Assembly (NCBI RefSeq): GCF_900113225.1
Contig: NZ_FOZE01000003.1
Location: forward strand, 248,001-312,000
From: Mitsuaria sp. PDC51
Lineage (GTDB): Bacteria > Pseudomonadota > Gammaproteobacteria > Burkholderiales > Burkholderiaceae_C
Direction of reading: 5' to 3'
Length of the DNA stretch: 64,000 bases
Under the pieces are notes generated by a model that was not told where the DNA came from, did no database searches, and saw nothing but the letters and a program-made list of their open reading frames with translations. The translations under genes and the position numbers were made by a program. Below are positions 1 through 11,266 of this stretch, piece after piece (position 1 is the first letter of the stretch; every line of letters starts with the position of its first letter).

Positions 1-2
1 AG

Positions 3-599
3 CGCGAGCGGGCGCTGATGCAGTCGGGCGAGGTCCGTGCCGGCAGCAACTTCGGCCAGGGCCAGATGGTCGCCGCCGACTACACGATGAGCCCCGAGAT
101 CCAGTTCGCCGGCAAGACCGGCGGTGGTGGCGGTGGCATCGGCACCGGCGCGATCGGGCTGCTGACCGCGGTCGCGGCCAACGTCAGCCAGAACGAGGCC
201 TCCACGACGCTGCTGCTGGTGGACAACCGCTCCGGCGTGCAGATCTCGGCGGCGGAGGGCACGGCCAAGAACTTCGACTTCGGCTTCGGCGGCGCCAGCT
301 TCTTCAGCAACACCGCCATCGCTGGCGGCGCCTACGGCAAGACGCCGGCGGGCAAGGTCATCGTGACCGCCTTCGCGGACTCGTACAACCAGATGGTCAA
401 GGCGCTGCGCAACTACAAGGCGCAGCAGGTCAAGGGTGGCCTGGGCACCGGCGGCCGACTCGGCGTGCAGGGCGGCTCGACCGCGGCGTCGAAGGAACTG
501 GACCAGCCCGCCGCACCGAAGGCGGCGCCGAAGCCGGCGGCCAAGCCCACGGCGAAGAAGCCGGCGACCTCGGGCACGACCGGGACGACCGGGAAGTAA
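3..599 (+). CDS. CsgG/HfaB-family lipoprotein, C-terminal part (5' end outside window)
   Basis: The reading frame is open at the left edge, so the gene starts before the window; about 198 residues are visible. The visible part holds a Gly-rich turn (KTGGGGGGIGTG), then alternating hydrophobic stretches such as STTLLLVDNRSGVQIS and a Gly/Phe-rich segment. This resembles the C-terminal half of CsgG-like proteins, which form outer-membrane secretion pores or related oligomeric lipoproteins; the match is from memory of the family, not a search. The last about 35 residues are Ala/Pro/Lys-rich, low complexity and probably disordered. No curli subunit gene is visible beside it, so a curli role cannot be claimed. 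The lipobox that would confirm envelope location lies outside the window. Confidence 0.55.
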   Translation, partial: RERALMQSGEVRAGSNFGQGQMVAADYTMSPEIQFAGKTGGGGGGIGTGAIGLLTAVAANVSQNEASTTLLLVDNRSGVQISAAEGTAKNFDFGFGGASFFSNTAIAGGAYGKTPAGKVIVTAFADSYNQMVKALRNYKAQQVKGGLGTGGRLGVQGGSTAASKELDQPAAPKAAPKPAAKPTAKKPATSGTTGTTGK

Positions 600-615
600 C
601 TCGCCCTCACCCCAA

Positions 616-640
616 CCCTCTCCCACTTCGCGGGAGAGGG
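616..640. terminator. Inverted repeat between convergent genes
   Basis: Nine-base arms CCCTCTCCC (616-624) and GGGAGAGGG (632-640) surround a seven-base loop. It lies between the CsgG-like gene and the convergent YciI-like gene. There is no T-tract, so it may be a dispersed intergenic repeat that stalls or protects transcripts rather than a classic intrinsic terminator. Similar CCCTCTCCC/GGGAGAGGG elements are common between genes of high-GC proteobacteria. Confidence 0.5.
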
Positions 641-686
641 GGCCATGCCGGGGACTCCCGCCACCGCGCGGGAGACGCGGCCTGCC

Positions 687-1109
687 TCAGCGCTGCTCGA
701 TCTCGGCGCGCAGGCGCTCTTCCTGCTCGCGCAACTCCGGGGTGAAGGCTTCGCCGAAGTCCTCGGCCTCGAAGATCTGGCGGATCTCGATGTCCGAGTC
801 GCCCGTCTGCGGATTCGGGCACTTCTTGACCCACTCGATCGCCTCCTGCAGCGAGGCGCATTCCCAGATCCAGAAGCCGGCGATCAGCTCCTTGGTCTCG
901 GCGAACGGACCGTCGGTGACGGTGCGGGACTCCCCGGAGAAGCGCACCCGCACGCCCTTGCGGCTCGGATGCAGCCCTTCGCCCGACTTCATGATGCCGG
1001 CCTTCACGAGTTGCTCGTTGTACGCGCCCATCGCGGCGAGCAGTTCGGTGCTGGGCATCTCGCCCGCTTCGCTGTGGCTGTCGGCCTTGACGATGACCAT
1101 GAATCGCAT
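687..1109 (-). CDS. YciI-like (DGPF domain) protein
   Basis: A 140-residue protein that begins MRFMVIVKAD and carries the family signature TDGPFAETKE around residues 85-95. YciI-like proteins form dimeric alpha/beta barrels. Some act as lyases or dehalogenases and others are small companions of ECF sigma factors, but most have no known reaction. The length and the start agree with the family. It is convergent with the CsgG-like gene and stands alone, with no sigma factor next to it. The function is unassigned. Confidence 0.85.
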   Translation of the reverse strand: MRFMVIVKADSHSEAGEMPSTELLAAMGAYNEQLVKAGIMKSGEGLHPSRKGVRVRFSGESRTVTDGPFAETKELIAGFWIWECASLQEAIEWVKKCPNPQTGDSDIEIRQIFEAEDFGEAFTPELREQEERLRAEIEQR

Positions 1110-1238
1110 GACGTGCTCCTGAATGCGCCCCGGTGGGACGCTGAAAGTGGATGAGGGTGGACGACCATGGCCGTCTCACCCTCATGACGTCTGGCGCCGC
1201 CGGATTTCGACAGGCGCCGCGAAATTTCCCCGTGCCCT

Positions 1239-3974
<2,736 letters not shown>

Positions 3975-4306
3975 GGCTCACTCCTTGGCGATTCTTGGCT
4001 GGTGGTCCTGGCGCGGTCCCGGGACCCGGGGCCAGACGGGTTTCTCTCGGGCGATGGGGGCTGATTGTGGCCCTGGCCGGCGGGCTTGTGATGACTCCTT
4101 TGGGCGAGGGTGTGCGAGGGCGCAACGAGCGCGCGAGGGGGGTGCCGGGCATGCGGATTGCAGCAATGCCCCCAATCCGGGCGGGGGGTGTCGGTTTGGC
4201 TAATATCCCCCGACGACTCCAGGCCGCCAGCTCGCGAGGGCGCGCAAGAACTGACCCCGCGGCGCTTCCGACCAGCATGCTTTCGTGGCTTCGGACGAGG
4301 ACTCGC
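3975..4306. promoter_or_regulatory. Divergent intergenic region acnA / methyltransferase
   Basis: This 332-bp non-coding stretch should hold the divergent promoters of acnA and the methyltransferase. A -10-like TAATAT lies at 4201-4206 on the plus strand, but I see no good -35 at the right distance. Nothing else distinct stands out. Confidence 0.35.
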
Positions 4307-5647
4307 ATGGATCAGGAACTGTTGTCCCCCACGTCGGCCGCCGCCGCCCGCGCGGCCGAGGTCATCGCCGGCGTGTCGGGCACGCCGCCGCTGCCGCCCG
4401 CCGGACTGACGCTGCTGCAGCGCCTGTTCTGCGCCTACCCCGGCAGCATGGGGCTGCGGCAGGGCCACTGGACCACGCGGCTGGGCCGGCAGGCCCATCA
4501 GCCGCCCGAGTTCACCCTGGTCCTGAACGAGCCGACGGCGCTGCGCCGGCTGCTGCTGGGCCGCGATCCGCTGCGCTTCGCCGAGGCCTACTTCACCCAG
4601 CAGATCGACGTGGAGGGCGACTTCTTCGCCGCGCTGCAGCTCAAGGACCACCTGCCGGAGCTGACCCTGTCCTGGAGCGACCGCCTGCGCCTGGCGGTCC
4701 GCCTGCTGGCGCCGCCGCCCGGCGCGGCCGACGAGGCGCTGCGCGCCGATGGCGTGCGTCGCCACACCCGGGCCGAGAACAAGGCCGCCATCGCCTTCCA
4801 TTACGACCTGTCCAACGACTTCTACGCGCTCTGGCTGGACCCGGCGATGGTCTATTCCTGCGCCTATTACGAGACCGAGGACACCAGCCTGGCCCAGGCC
4901 CAGTGGGCCAAGCTGGACCACATCTGCCGCAAGCTGCGGCTGCAGCCCGGCGAGGAGCTGCTGGACATCGGCTGCGGCTGGGGCGCGCTGGTGATGCATG
5001 CGGCGCGTCATTACGGCGTGAAGGCCACCGGCATCACCTTGTCCGAGCGGCAACTCGCGCTGGCCCGCCAGCGCATCGAAGCCGCCGGCCTGCAGGGACA
5101 GGTGGAGGTGCGCCTGTGCGACTACCGGGACATGAGCGGGCAGTTCGACAAGGTGTCCAGCGTCGGCATGTTCGAACACGTGGGGCTCAAGAACCTGCCG
5201 ACCTACTTCGGCAGCGTGCATCGGCTGCTCAAGCCGGGGGGGCTGTTCCTGAACCATGGCATCACCCATGAGGAGGACGGGTGGGGGCAGGCGCTGTCGT
5301 CCAAGTTCATCAACCGTTATGTCTTCCCGGACGGCGAGTTGGACCGGGCCAGCAATGTGATGCGGGTGATGGAACAGCAGCAGTTCGAGCTCCATGACGT
5401 CGAGGGACTGCGGATGCACTACGCGCGCACGCTGCGCGCCTGGGTGGCCAAGCTCGAGGAGGGGCATGAGCAGGCGCTGCAGTACGTCGACGAGGCGCAC
5501 TACCGGATCTGGCGGCTGTACATGGCCGCGTCGGCGCTCGAATTCGAGACTGGCGAGCTGGGCCTGTACCAGATCCTGGCCAGCAAGCGCGACGGCGGGC
5601 CCGCGCCGGTTCCGCTGACCCGGCGCTACATGTACGAGCCGCGGTAA
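4307..5647 (+). CDS. Cyclopropane-fatty-acyl-phospholipid synthase family methyltransferase
   Basis: A SAM-dependent enzyme of the mycolic acid cyclopropane synthase family, 446 residues. Known members add a methylene group to double bonds of membrane phospholipid acyl chains. Motif I is LDIGCGWGALV, followed by the family's TGITLSERQ, and the FHYDLSNDFY and SVGMFEHVG motifs are intact. The N-terminal lipid-binding part (about residues 1-150) is also present. I chose the ATG at 4307 because GAGG lies six bases upstream; an in-frame ATG at 4277 would add ten residues. The gene stands alone, divergent from acnA. It could be Cfa or a related fatty-acid methyltransferase, so no symbol is given. 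Confidence 0.9.
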   Translation: MDQELLSPTSAAAARAAEVIAGVSGTPPLPPAGLTLLQRLFCAYPGSMGLRQGHWTTRLGRQAHQPPEFTLVLNEPTALRRLLLGRDPLRFAEAYFTQQIDVEGDFFAALQLKDHLPELTLSWSDRLRLAVRLLAPPPGAADEALRADGVRRHTRAENKAAIAFHYDLSNDFYALWLDPAMVYSCAYYETEDTSLAQAQWAKLDHICRKLRLQPGEELLDIGCGWGALVMHAARHYGVKATGITLSERQLALARQRIEAAGLQGQVEVRLCDYRDMSGQFDKVSSVGMFEHVGLKNLPTYFGSVHRLLKPGGLFLNHGITHEEDGWGQALSSKFINRYVFPDGELDRASNVMRVMEQQQFELHDVEGLRMHYARTLRAWVAKLEEGHEQALQYVDEAHYRIWRLYMAASALEFETGELGLYQILASKRDGGPAPVPLTRRYMYEPR

Positions 5648-5801
5648 GGGATCGCCAATCGGCGACCGGCGGTCGACCCGGCCGGCTGTCAAGCCCCAGG
5701 CGGCTCGCCGGCGGCGCAGCTGTGGCGCGACGGCACGGCTCCCCGTTCCGAGGGAGAGCCGGCGTTGACCCCGCCCGGCATGGCGCGCAAGATGCCCCGC
5801 C

Positions 5802-6389
5802 ATGGGGATCCGTCATGATGAAGTCAGGCGCTGGCGGACGGCGATCGAGCGGGGCGCCTTCGGCGTCTGGGACTTGAATCCGCCGCTGGAGCTGGTGCAT
5901 TACTCGCCGCGCTGGAAGGAACACTTGGGCTTTCCGCATCCGGAGCAACCGGACAGCACCGCGTTCTGGCGCTGCCGCGTCCATCCCGAGGACCTCGAGC
6001 CGATGATGCTGGCGCTGCGCGCGCATTTCGACGGCTTCACCGACACCTACGAGCAACGCTTCCGGCTGCGCAGCAATGGCTCGGGCTACCGGGCGGTGCT
6101 GTCGCGGGGGAGGGTGGTCCAGCGGGATCACCGGGGCAACGTGCTCCGGATGCTGGGCACGATGGTCGACCTGACCGAGCGTCCGGTGACGCCCTACGAC
6201 GACCGCTTCCTGGGCGAGCACCTGTCGCCCGCGGCGCTGGGCTGCACGCCGTTCCACGCACTGCTGGGCGTGCCCGCGACCGACGCGGCCCCGTATGACC
6301 CGCGGCGCGACGATGACGCGGCCCAGTTGCTGGACCAGGTGGCGGAGATCCTCGCGGCATCGTTCAGGCAGGCGACCTGCGGCGCATGA
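5802..6389 (+). CDS. Single PAS-domain protein
   Basis: A 195-residue soluble protein. Residues about 15-130 look like a PAS_3-type fold: GAFGVWDLN at the start of the domain, the HPED motif (VHPEDLEP), a QRFRLRSNGSGYRAV strand and the C-terminal MLGTMVDLTER. No kinase, GGDEF, EAL or HTH output domain follows; the last about 65 residues are acidic and unassigned. Stand-alone PAS proteins usually sense a ligand or bind another protein, but the partner here is unknown. The next gene is a GntR regulator 71 bases downstream and may be transcribed separately. Confidence 0.75.
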   Translation: MGIRHDEVRRWRTAIERGAFGVWDLNPPLELVHYSPRWKEHLGFPHPEQPDSTAFWRCRVHPEDLEPMMLALRAHFDGFTDTYEQRFRLRSNGSGYRAVLSRGRVVQRDHRGNVLRMLGTMVDLTERPVTPYDDRFLGEHLSPAALGCTPFHALLGVPATDAAPYDPRRDDDAAQLLDQVAEILAASFRQATCGA

Positions 6390-6403
6390 GCGGCATCTGC
6401 GTT

Positions 6404-6428
6404 TTGTCGACAATCGCGCGCACATAAT
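6404..6428 (+). promoter_or_regulatory. Palindrome and -10-like element upstream of the GntR gene
   Basis: The perfect ten-base palindrome TTGTCGACAA (6404-6413) is followed by a -10-like CATAAT (6423-6428), 33 bases before the ATG. A GTCGACAA core recurs in the racemase/ABC intergenic region, which suggests autoregulation by the GntR protein. A caution is that GACAATCGCGC by itself resembles a promoter element seen before other genes in this window. Confidence 0.4.
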
Positions 6429-6460
6429 CGCAGCCTTGTCTTCCCGCCCTTGCCGCCGCC

Positions 6461-7198
6461 ATGCCGCTGACCAATCAGGAAATCTACGAGCGCATCTACA
6501 CCGCCATCAGCGAACGGCGGCTGCTGCCCGGGACCAAGCTGAATGAGGAACGCCTGGCCAGCGCCTTCCAGGCCAGCCGCACGCGCATCCGCGAAGTCCT
6601 GAACCGGCTCAGCCAGGAACTGGTGATCGACCTGCACCTGAACCGGGGCGCGTTCGTCGCCAGCCCGACGCCGCGCGACCTGAGCGATGTCTTCGCCATG
6701 CGCCGCGCCGTGGAGCGCGCCGTGGCCGCGCAGCTGAGCGCCGAACTGGCGGGGACCGCCGGCCAGTCGCAGCTGGCGGCGATGCGCCAGCACCTCGCGC
6801 AGGAGGCCGATGCCCGCGCCGCCGGCGATCGCGCGGCGCTGGCGCAACTGACCGGCGCCTTCCACCTCCGCTTGGCGGAATGTACCGAGAACCGGTTGTT
6901 CATCGACACCGTGCGCCGCCTGGTGGCGCTGACCGGCCTGGCGATCGCGCAGTACGACGCGCTGGCGTCCAGCGCCTGCCCCGATCACGAACACGACGAC
7001 ATCGTGGCCGCCATCGAGAGCGGCGACGCGCGCCGTGCCGAGCGCCTGATGCTGGAACACCTGGCGCACGTCGAGCAAGGCATCCGTCCCCCGGCTGAAA
7101 CGGCGGGCGAGATGGACTTCCGCCAGATCTTCCAGCTCGAGCCCGAGGCGCCGGCCCGCGGCGCCAAGCCCCGCCGCAAGTCCGCGGCCAAGGCGTGA
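6461..7198 (+). CDS. GntR-family transcriptional regulator (FCD/FadR-type)
   Basis: A 245-residue regulator. The N-terminal winged helix (about residues 5-70) contains LPGTKLNEERLA and SRTRIREVLNRL, and an all-helical FCD effector domain follows (about 80-220). Its likely metal-site histidines lie in GAFHLRLAE, CPDHEHDDI and LEHLAHVE. The C-terminus is a short basic tail. FCD regulators generally respond to organic acids or amino-acid derivatives. It sits beside a racemase-family enzyme and a polyamine-type importer, which it probably controls (see palindromes at 6404, 7985 and 8044). The ligand cannot be read from the sequence. Confidence 0.92.
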   Translation: MPLTNQEIYERIYTAISERRLLPGTKLNEERLASAFQASRTRIREVLNRLSQELVIDLHLNRGAFVASPTPRDLSDVFAMRRAVERAVAAQLSAELAGTAGQSQLAAMRQHLAQEADARAAGDRAALAQLTGAFHLRLAECTENRLFIDTVRRLVALTGLAIAQYDALASSACPDHEHDDIVAAIESGDARRAERLMLEHLAHVEQGIRPPAETAGEMDFRQIFQLEPEAPARGAKPRRKSAAKA

Positions 7199-7214
7199 TC
7201 GCCGCCCTCCGGGC

Positions 7215-7958
7215 CTAGGCCGTGCGGTCCTGGCCGAAACCGGCCGCCCATCCGGTCCAGCGCTTGGCGAGCGGCGGCGCGTAGTCGCCGCCCTTGGCGG
7301 TTCGCAGCCGCAAGGCCGACAGGGCCTCGGCCAGCTTCACCGCCACCGCGAGTCCGTCGATCACCGGCACCTCCAGACGCCTCTGCAGTTCCTCGCACAG
7401 CAAGGCCATCCCGGCGCAGCCCAGCACGATGGCCTCGCTGCGATCGCGCGCCAGGGCCACGCGCGAGGCCGCCTCGATCCGCGCCAGCGTGGCCTCGTCG
7501 CACGATTCCAGCGACAGCACCTCGATGTCGGTGCCGTGGATGCCGCGGCAGGTCGACTCGCAGCCATAACGGCGCACCAGCCGCTCGGCGATCACGCAGG
7601 TGCGCGTCATCGTCGTCACGACCGAGAACCCCGTCGCCACGATGGACGCGGCCTGGAAGGCCGCCTCCGCGATGCCCAGCACCGGCCCGGGCAGCGCCTC
7701 GCGCGCCGCGTCCAGTCCGGGGTCGCCGAAGCAGGCGATCACGGTGGCGTCGAAGCCCTCCCGCGCCGCCAGCAGCGCCTGCTCCGCCACGCCCGCCGCG
7801 CCGAAGGCGTCGTCGAGATGCCCCTCGATCGACACCGGCCCGAAGCTGGGGCAACGGGCCACGATCTCGGTGCCCGCTGCGGCCACCGCCCGGGCCGCTT
7901 CCTCGATGCCGCGGGTCATCGGCAGCGAGGTGTTGGGGTTGATCAGCAGTAGCTTCAT
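7215..7958 (-). CDS. Asp/Glu racemase-family protein (hydantoin/allantoin racemase-like)
   Basis: A 247-residue cytoplasmic enzyme that begins MKLLLINPNTS, typical of the hydantoin-racemase branch of the Asp/Glu racemase superfamily. The two expected catalytic cysteines are in IACFGDPG and VLGCAGMA. These enzymes invert a chiral carbon with two cysteines as acid and base. I chose the ATG at 7958 because GGGGAG lies five bases upstream; the frame is open further upstream but has no family sequence. It is convergent with the GntR gene and divergent from the ABC importer, so its substrate may be the imported compound. Another possibility is an arylmalonate-decarboxylase-like activity. Confidence 0.85.
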   Translation of the reverse strand: MKLLLINPNTSLPMTRGIEEAARAVAAAGTEIVARCPSFGPVSIEGHLDDAFGAAGVAEQALLAAREGFDATVIACFGDPGLDAAREALPGPVLGIAEAAFQAASIVATGFSVVTTMTRTCVIAERLVRRYGCESTCRGIHGTDIEVLSLESCDEATLARIEAASRVALARDRSEAIVLGCAGMALLCEELQRRLEVPVIDGLAVAVKLAEALSALRLRTAKGGDYAPPLAKRWTGWAAGFGQDRTA

Positions 7959-7984
7959 TGGGGCTCCCCGCACCGGCAAGGTGC

Positions 7985-8055
7985 TTTGTGCATGCAGTTG
8001 GTGCGACTTCAAGTCGACAACAGAGTCGATGATATGGCACAGCTTATGCATACAA
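7985..8055. promoter_or_regulatory. Candidate GntR operators in the divergent racemase/ABC promoter region
   Basis: Two similar elements face each other: TTTGTGCATGCA (7985-7996) and TTATGCATACAA (8044-8055), whose complement reads TTGTATGCATAA. Between them are the perfect palindrome GACTTCAAGTC (8005-8015) and a GTCGACAA core like that before the GntR gene. The second element ends only seven bases before the ABC ATPase start codon, which has no evident ribosome binding site. The assignment to the neighbouring FCD regulator is inference. Confidence 0.45.
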
Positions 8056-8062
8056 AAATCCC

Positions 8063-9082
8063 ATGACGACTGCACGCAACGATCTGGAACTGATTGCGCT
8101 GACCAAGCGATATGGCGATGCCACCGCGGTGGCCGGCATCGATCTGCGCATTGCAGGGGGCAGCTACTGCTGCCTGCTCGGGCCGTCGGGCTGCGGCAAG
8201 ACCAGCACCTTGCGCATGATCGCGGGCCATGAGGTGCCGACTGAGGGCCACGTCCTGCTGTCGGGTCGCGAGATCACCCCGCTGTCGCCGGCGGAGCGCG
8301 GCACCGCGATGATGTTCCAGAGCTACGCGCTGTTTCCCCACCTGAGCGTGCTGGACAACGTCGCCTTCAGCGCGCGCATGAAGGGCCAGCCGAAGACCCA
8401 GCGCGAGGCGCGTGCGCGCGAGTTGCTCGAGCTGGTCCACATGACGCCCTATGCGGCGCGCCTGCCTGCCGCGCTCTCGGGTGGTCAGCAGCAGCGCGTC
8501 GCGCTGGCCCGCGCGCTGATGATGCAGCCGCGCGTGCTGCTGCTGGACGAGCCGCTGTCGGCGCTCGATCCCTTCCTGCGTGTGCGCATGCGCGCCGAGC
8601 TCAAGCGCTGGCATCGCGAGCTCGGCATGAGCTTCGTGCACGTCACCCACTCGCAGGAGGAAGCCCTGGCGCTGGCGGACCTCGTCGTCGTCATGAACCA
8701 GGGTCGCATCGAGCAGGCCGGCCCGCCGCGAGCGGTGTTCGAGCGGCCCCGCACCGAATTCGTCGCGCGCTTCATCGGCGCCCACAACGTGATGGAGACC
8801 CCGGCGGGCAAGGTCGCGGTGCGCTGCGACCGGGTGCTCGTCGGCCGCGGCGGCGCGACCGGAGAAGCGGCCATGCCGGCCACCGTGCTCGACGTCGAAT
8901 ACCAGGGCAGCCAGGTGCTGGTCCACCTGGGCGCCGACAACCGTCGCGAGCTCGATGCGGCGGCGGGCCCCGACTGGACCGCCGCGATGAGCGACAGCCA
9001 GTTCCATGCGAGTCCGCTGAACCCCGGCGACCGCGCCACGATGCGTTGGCTCGAGACCGACGTCCATGTGCTCGAGGCCTGA
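8063..9082 (+). CDS. ABC importer ATPase, PotA-like
   Basis: A 339-residue ATPase with Walker A GPSGCGKTSTL (about residues 40-50), signature LSGGQQQRVA, Walker B VLLLDEP and the switch histidine in VHVTHSQEEA. The C-terminal part (about residues 245-339) is a TOBE regulatory domain. It is the first gene of a four-gene importer operon of the spermidine/putrescine type. No ribosome binding site is visible before the ATG at 8063, so the message may be leaderless or start at a nearby codon. The importer family carries polyamines, amino-acid derivatives and similar cations; the substrate is not known. Confidence 0.93.
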   Translation: MTTARNDLELIALTKRYGDATAVAGIDLRIAGGSYCCLLGPSGCGKTSTLRMIAGHEVPTEGHVLLSGREITPLSPAERGTAMMFQSYALFPHLSVLDNVAFSARMKGQPKTQREARARELLELVHMTPYAARLPAALSGGQQQRVALARALMMQPRVLLLDEPLSALDPFLRVRMRAELKRWHRELGMSFVHVTHSQEEALALADLVVVMNQGRIEQAGPPRAVFERPRTEFVARFIGAHNVMETPAGKVAVRCDRVLVGRGGATGEAAMPATVLDVEYQGSQVLVHLGADNRRELDAAAGPDWTAAMSDSQFHASPLNPGDRATMRWLETDVHVLEA

Positions 9083-9134
9083 GCCGCCCGATCCCCGATC
9101 ACCGATCCCAGCAACCTTCTTGAGGAGCCGCCTG

Positions 9135-10388
9135 ATGACCACCCGCCGCCAATTGCTGAAGACCGCCGGCGCCGCCACCGTCGCTGGTGCCGGCACGATG
9201 GGCTTCCCGTTCGTGCATGCCCAGGCCAAGCCCGTCCTGCGCTACCTCGGCACGGCGGTGAACCAGGACAAGGCGATCGCCGAGAAGTTCGAGGCCGACA
9301 CCGGCATCAAGATCCAGTACATCGCCGTGACGACCGATGACGTGTCCAAGCGCGCGGTGACCGCGCCCAACAGCTTCGACCTGATCGACACCGAGTACTT
9401 CAGCCTCAAGAAGATCCTGCCGACCGGCAACCTGCAGGGCATCGACGCCCGGCGGATCAGGAACGCCGACCGGATCACGCCGCTGTTCACGCGCGGCGAG
9501 GTCGGAGGCAGGAAGGTCGGCGACCAGGGCACGGCGCCGAAGAAGGTCATGTACCTGGAGAAGCCCGACGCGAAGACCTTCGCCGCCGCGCCGACGCAGT
9601 ACATGACGCTGATCCCCACCGTCTACAACGCCGACACGCTGGGCATCCGGCCCGACCTGATCAAGCGTCCGATCGAGAGCTGGAAGGAGCTGCTGAACCC
9701 CGAGTTCAAGGGCAAGGCGGCGATCCTGAACATCCCGTCGATCGGCATCATGGACGCGGCGATGGTGGTCGAGGCGGCGGGCCTCTACAAGTATCCGGAC
9801 AAGGGCAACATGACCCGCAAGGAGATCGACCTCACGATCAGGACGCTGATCGAGGCCAAGCGCGCCGGCCAGTTCCGCGCGCTGTGGAAGGACTTCAACG
9901 AGAGCGTCAACCTGATGGCCTCCGGCGAGGTGGTGATCCAGTCGATGTGGAGCCCGGCGGTCACCGCCGTGCGCACCAAGGGCATCGCCTGCAACTTCCA
10001 GCCGCTGAAGGAGGGTTATCGCGCCTGGGCCGCCGGCTTCGGCGTGCCCAGGACGCTCAAGGGCCGGCAACTGGATGCCGCCTACGAGTTCATCAACTGG
10101 TTCCTCGACGGTTGGGCCGGGGCCTACCTGAATCGCCAGGGTTACTACAGCGCGGTGCTGGACACCGCCAAGGCCCAGATGGCGCCCTACGAGTGGGCGT
10201 ACTGGATGGAAGGCAAGGCGGCCGAGAAGGACATCAAGAGCCCCGGTGGCGAGCTGCTGGCCAAGGCCGGCGAGAAGCGGGACGGCGGCAGCTACGAGCA
10301 GCGCATGGGCGGCATCGCCTGCTGGAACGCGATCATGGACGAGAACGCGTACATGGTGCAGAAGTGGAACGAGTTCGTTGCGGCGTGA
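9135..10388 (+). CDS. ABC importer periplasmic substrate-binding protein, PotD/F-like
   Basis: A 417-residue secreted binding protein. The N-terminus has a twin-arginine signal (TTRRQLLKTAG, then a hydrophobic stretch and VHAQ as cleavage site), so it is probably exported folded by Tat. The mature part resembles family-1 polyamine-type binding proteins (LRYLGTAVNQD start, SWKELLNPEFKGKAAI, and GEVVIQSMWSP). I chose the ATG at 9135 because GAGGAG precedes it and the signal peptide starts there; the frame runs further upstream across the end of the ATPase gene. It lies 52 bases after the ATPase and 7 before the first permease. Confidence 0.9.
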   Translation: MTTRRQLLKTAGAATVAGAGTMGFPFVHAQAKPVLRYLGTAVNQDKAIAEKFEADTGIKIQYIAVTTDDVSKRAVTAPNSFDLIDTEYFSLKKILPTGNLQGIDARRIRNADRITPLFTRGEVGGRKVGDQGTAPKKVMYLEKPDAKTFAAAPTQYMTLIPTVYNADTLGIRPDLIKRPIESWKELLNPEFKGKAAILNIPSIGIMDAAMVVEAAGLYKYPDKGNMTRKEIDLTIRTLIEAKRAGQFRALWKDFNESVNLMASGEVVIQSMWSPAVTAVRTKGIACNFQPLKEGYRAWAAGFGVPRTLKGRQLDAAYEFINWFLDGWAGAYLNRQGYYSAVLDTAKAQMAPYEWAYWMEGKAAEKDIKSPGGELLAKAGEKRDGGSYEQRMGGIACWNAIMDENAYMVQKWNEFVAA

Positions 10389-10395
10389 CGGCGCG

Positions 10396-11265
10396 ATGAA
10401 ACCGCAGATCTCCGCGTGGCTGCAGGCCGGCCCGCTGGCGGCCGTGTTCGCGCTGTTCTTCGTCGTGCCGCTGGTGCTGGTGGTGGTCGTGAGCTTCTGG
10501 CAGGCGACCGACTACGAACTGATCCCGGCCTTCACGACGCAGGCCTATGCCGACGTGTTCCGCGGCTGCGGGGACACTTCCGAGCTGTGCGTCACGCTGA
10601 AGACCTATGGCTCGACGCTGAAGTTCGCGGTCCTGACCTGGGCCCTGACGCTGGCGATCGGCTTCACGATCGCCTACTTCCTGGCTTTCCATGTCCGCAC
10701 GACGCTGATGCAGACGGTGCTGTTCCTCGTCTGCACCGTGCCGTTCTGGACCAGCAACGTGATCCGGATGATCTCGTGGATTCCGCTGCTGGGGCGCAAC
10801 GGCCTGGTCAACCAGACGCTGCTCGCCACCGGTGCGGTGGACCGGCCCGTGGAGTGGCTGCTGTTCTCGGACTTCTCCGTCGTGCTGGCGTTCGTGCACC
10901 TCTACACGATGTTCATGATCGTGCCGATCTTCAACTCGATGATGCGCATCGACCGCGCGCTGATCGAGGCCGCGCGCGACTCGGGCGCGAGCGCCTGGCA
11001 GACGATCCGGCATGTCGTGATGCCGCTGTCCAGGACCGGCGTCCTGATCGGCTCGATCTTCATCCTGGCGCTGGTCATGGGCGACTTCGTGACGGTGGGC
11101 GTGATGGGTGGCCAGCAGATCGCCTCGGTCGGCAAGACCATCCAGGTGCAGGCGGGCTACCTGCAGTTCCCGGCCGCCGCGGCCAATGCCGTGGTGCTGC
11201 TGGCCGTGGTCCTACTGATGATCGCCGCGCTGATGCGGCTGGTCGACCTGAGACGGGAGCTCTGA
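10396..11265 (+). CDS. ABC importer permease, PotB-like
   Basis: A 289-residue inner-membrane permease. The first membrane segment follows ISAWLQAG, and about six hydrophobic segments can be seen. The EAA loop that docks the ATPase is EAARDSGASAWQTIRHVVMPLS (given here as one motif around residues 190-212). I chose the ATG at 10396, seven bases after the binding-protein stop, because the upstream part of the open frame overlaps the binding protein. It pairs with the next permease to form the channel. Confidence 0.9.
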   Translation: MKPQISAWLQAGPLAAVFALFFVVPLVLVVVVSFWQATDYELIPAFTTQAYADVFRGCGDTSELCVTLKTYGSTLKFAVLTWALTLAIGFTIAYFLAFHVRTTLMQTVLFLVCTVPFWTSNVIRMISWIPLLGRNGLVNQTLLATGAVDRPVEWLLFSDFSVVLAFVHLYTMFMIVPIFNSMMRIDRALIEAARDSGASAWQTIRHVVMPLSRTGVLIGSIFILALVMGDFVTVGVMGGQQIASVGKTIQVQAGYLQFPAAAANAVVLLAVVLLMIAALMRLVDLRREL

Positions 11266-11266
11266 G

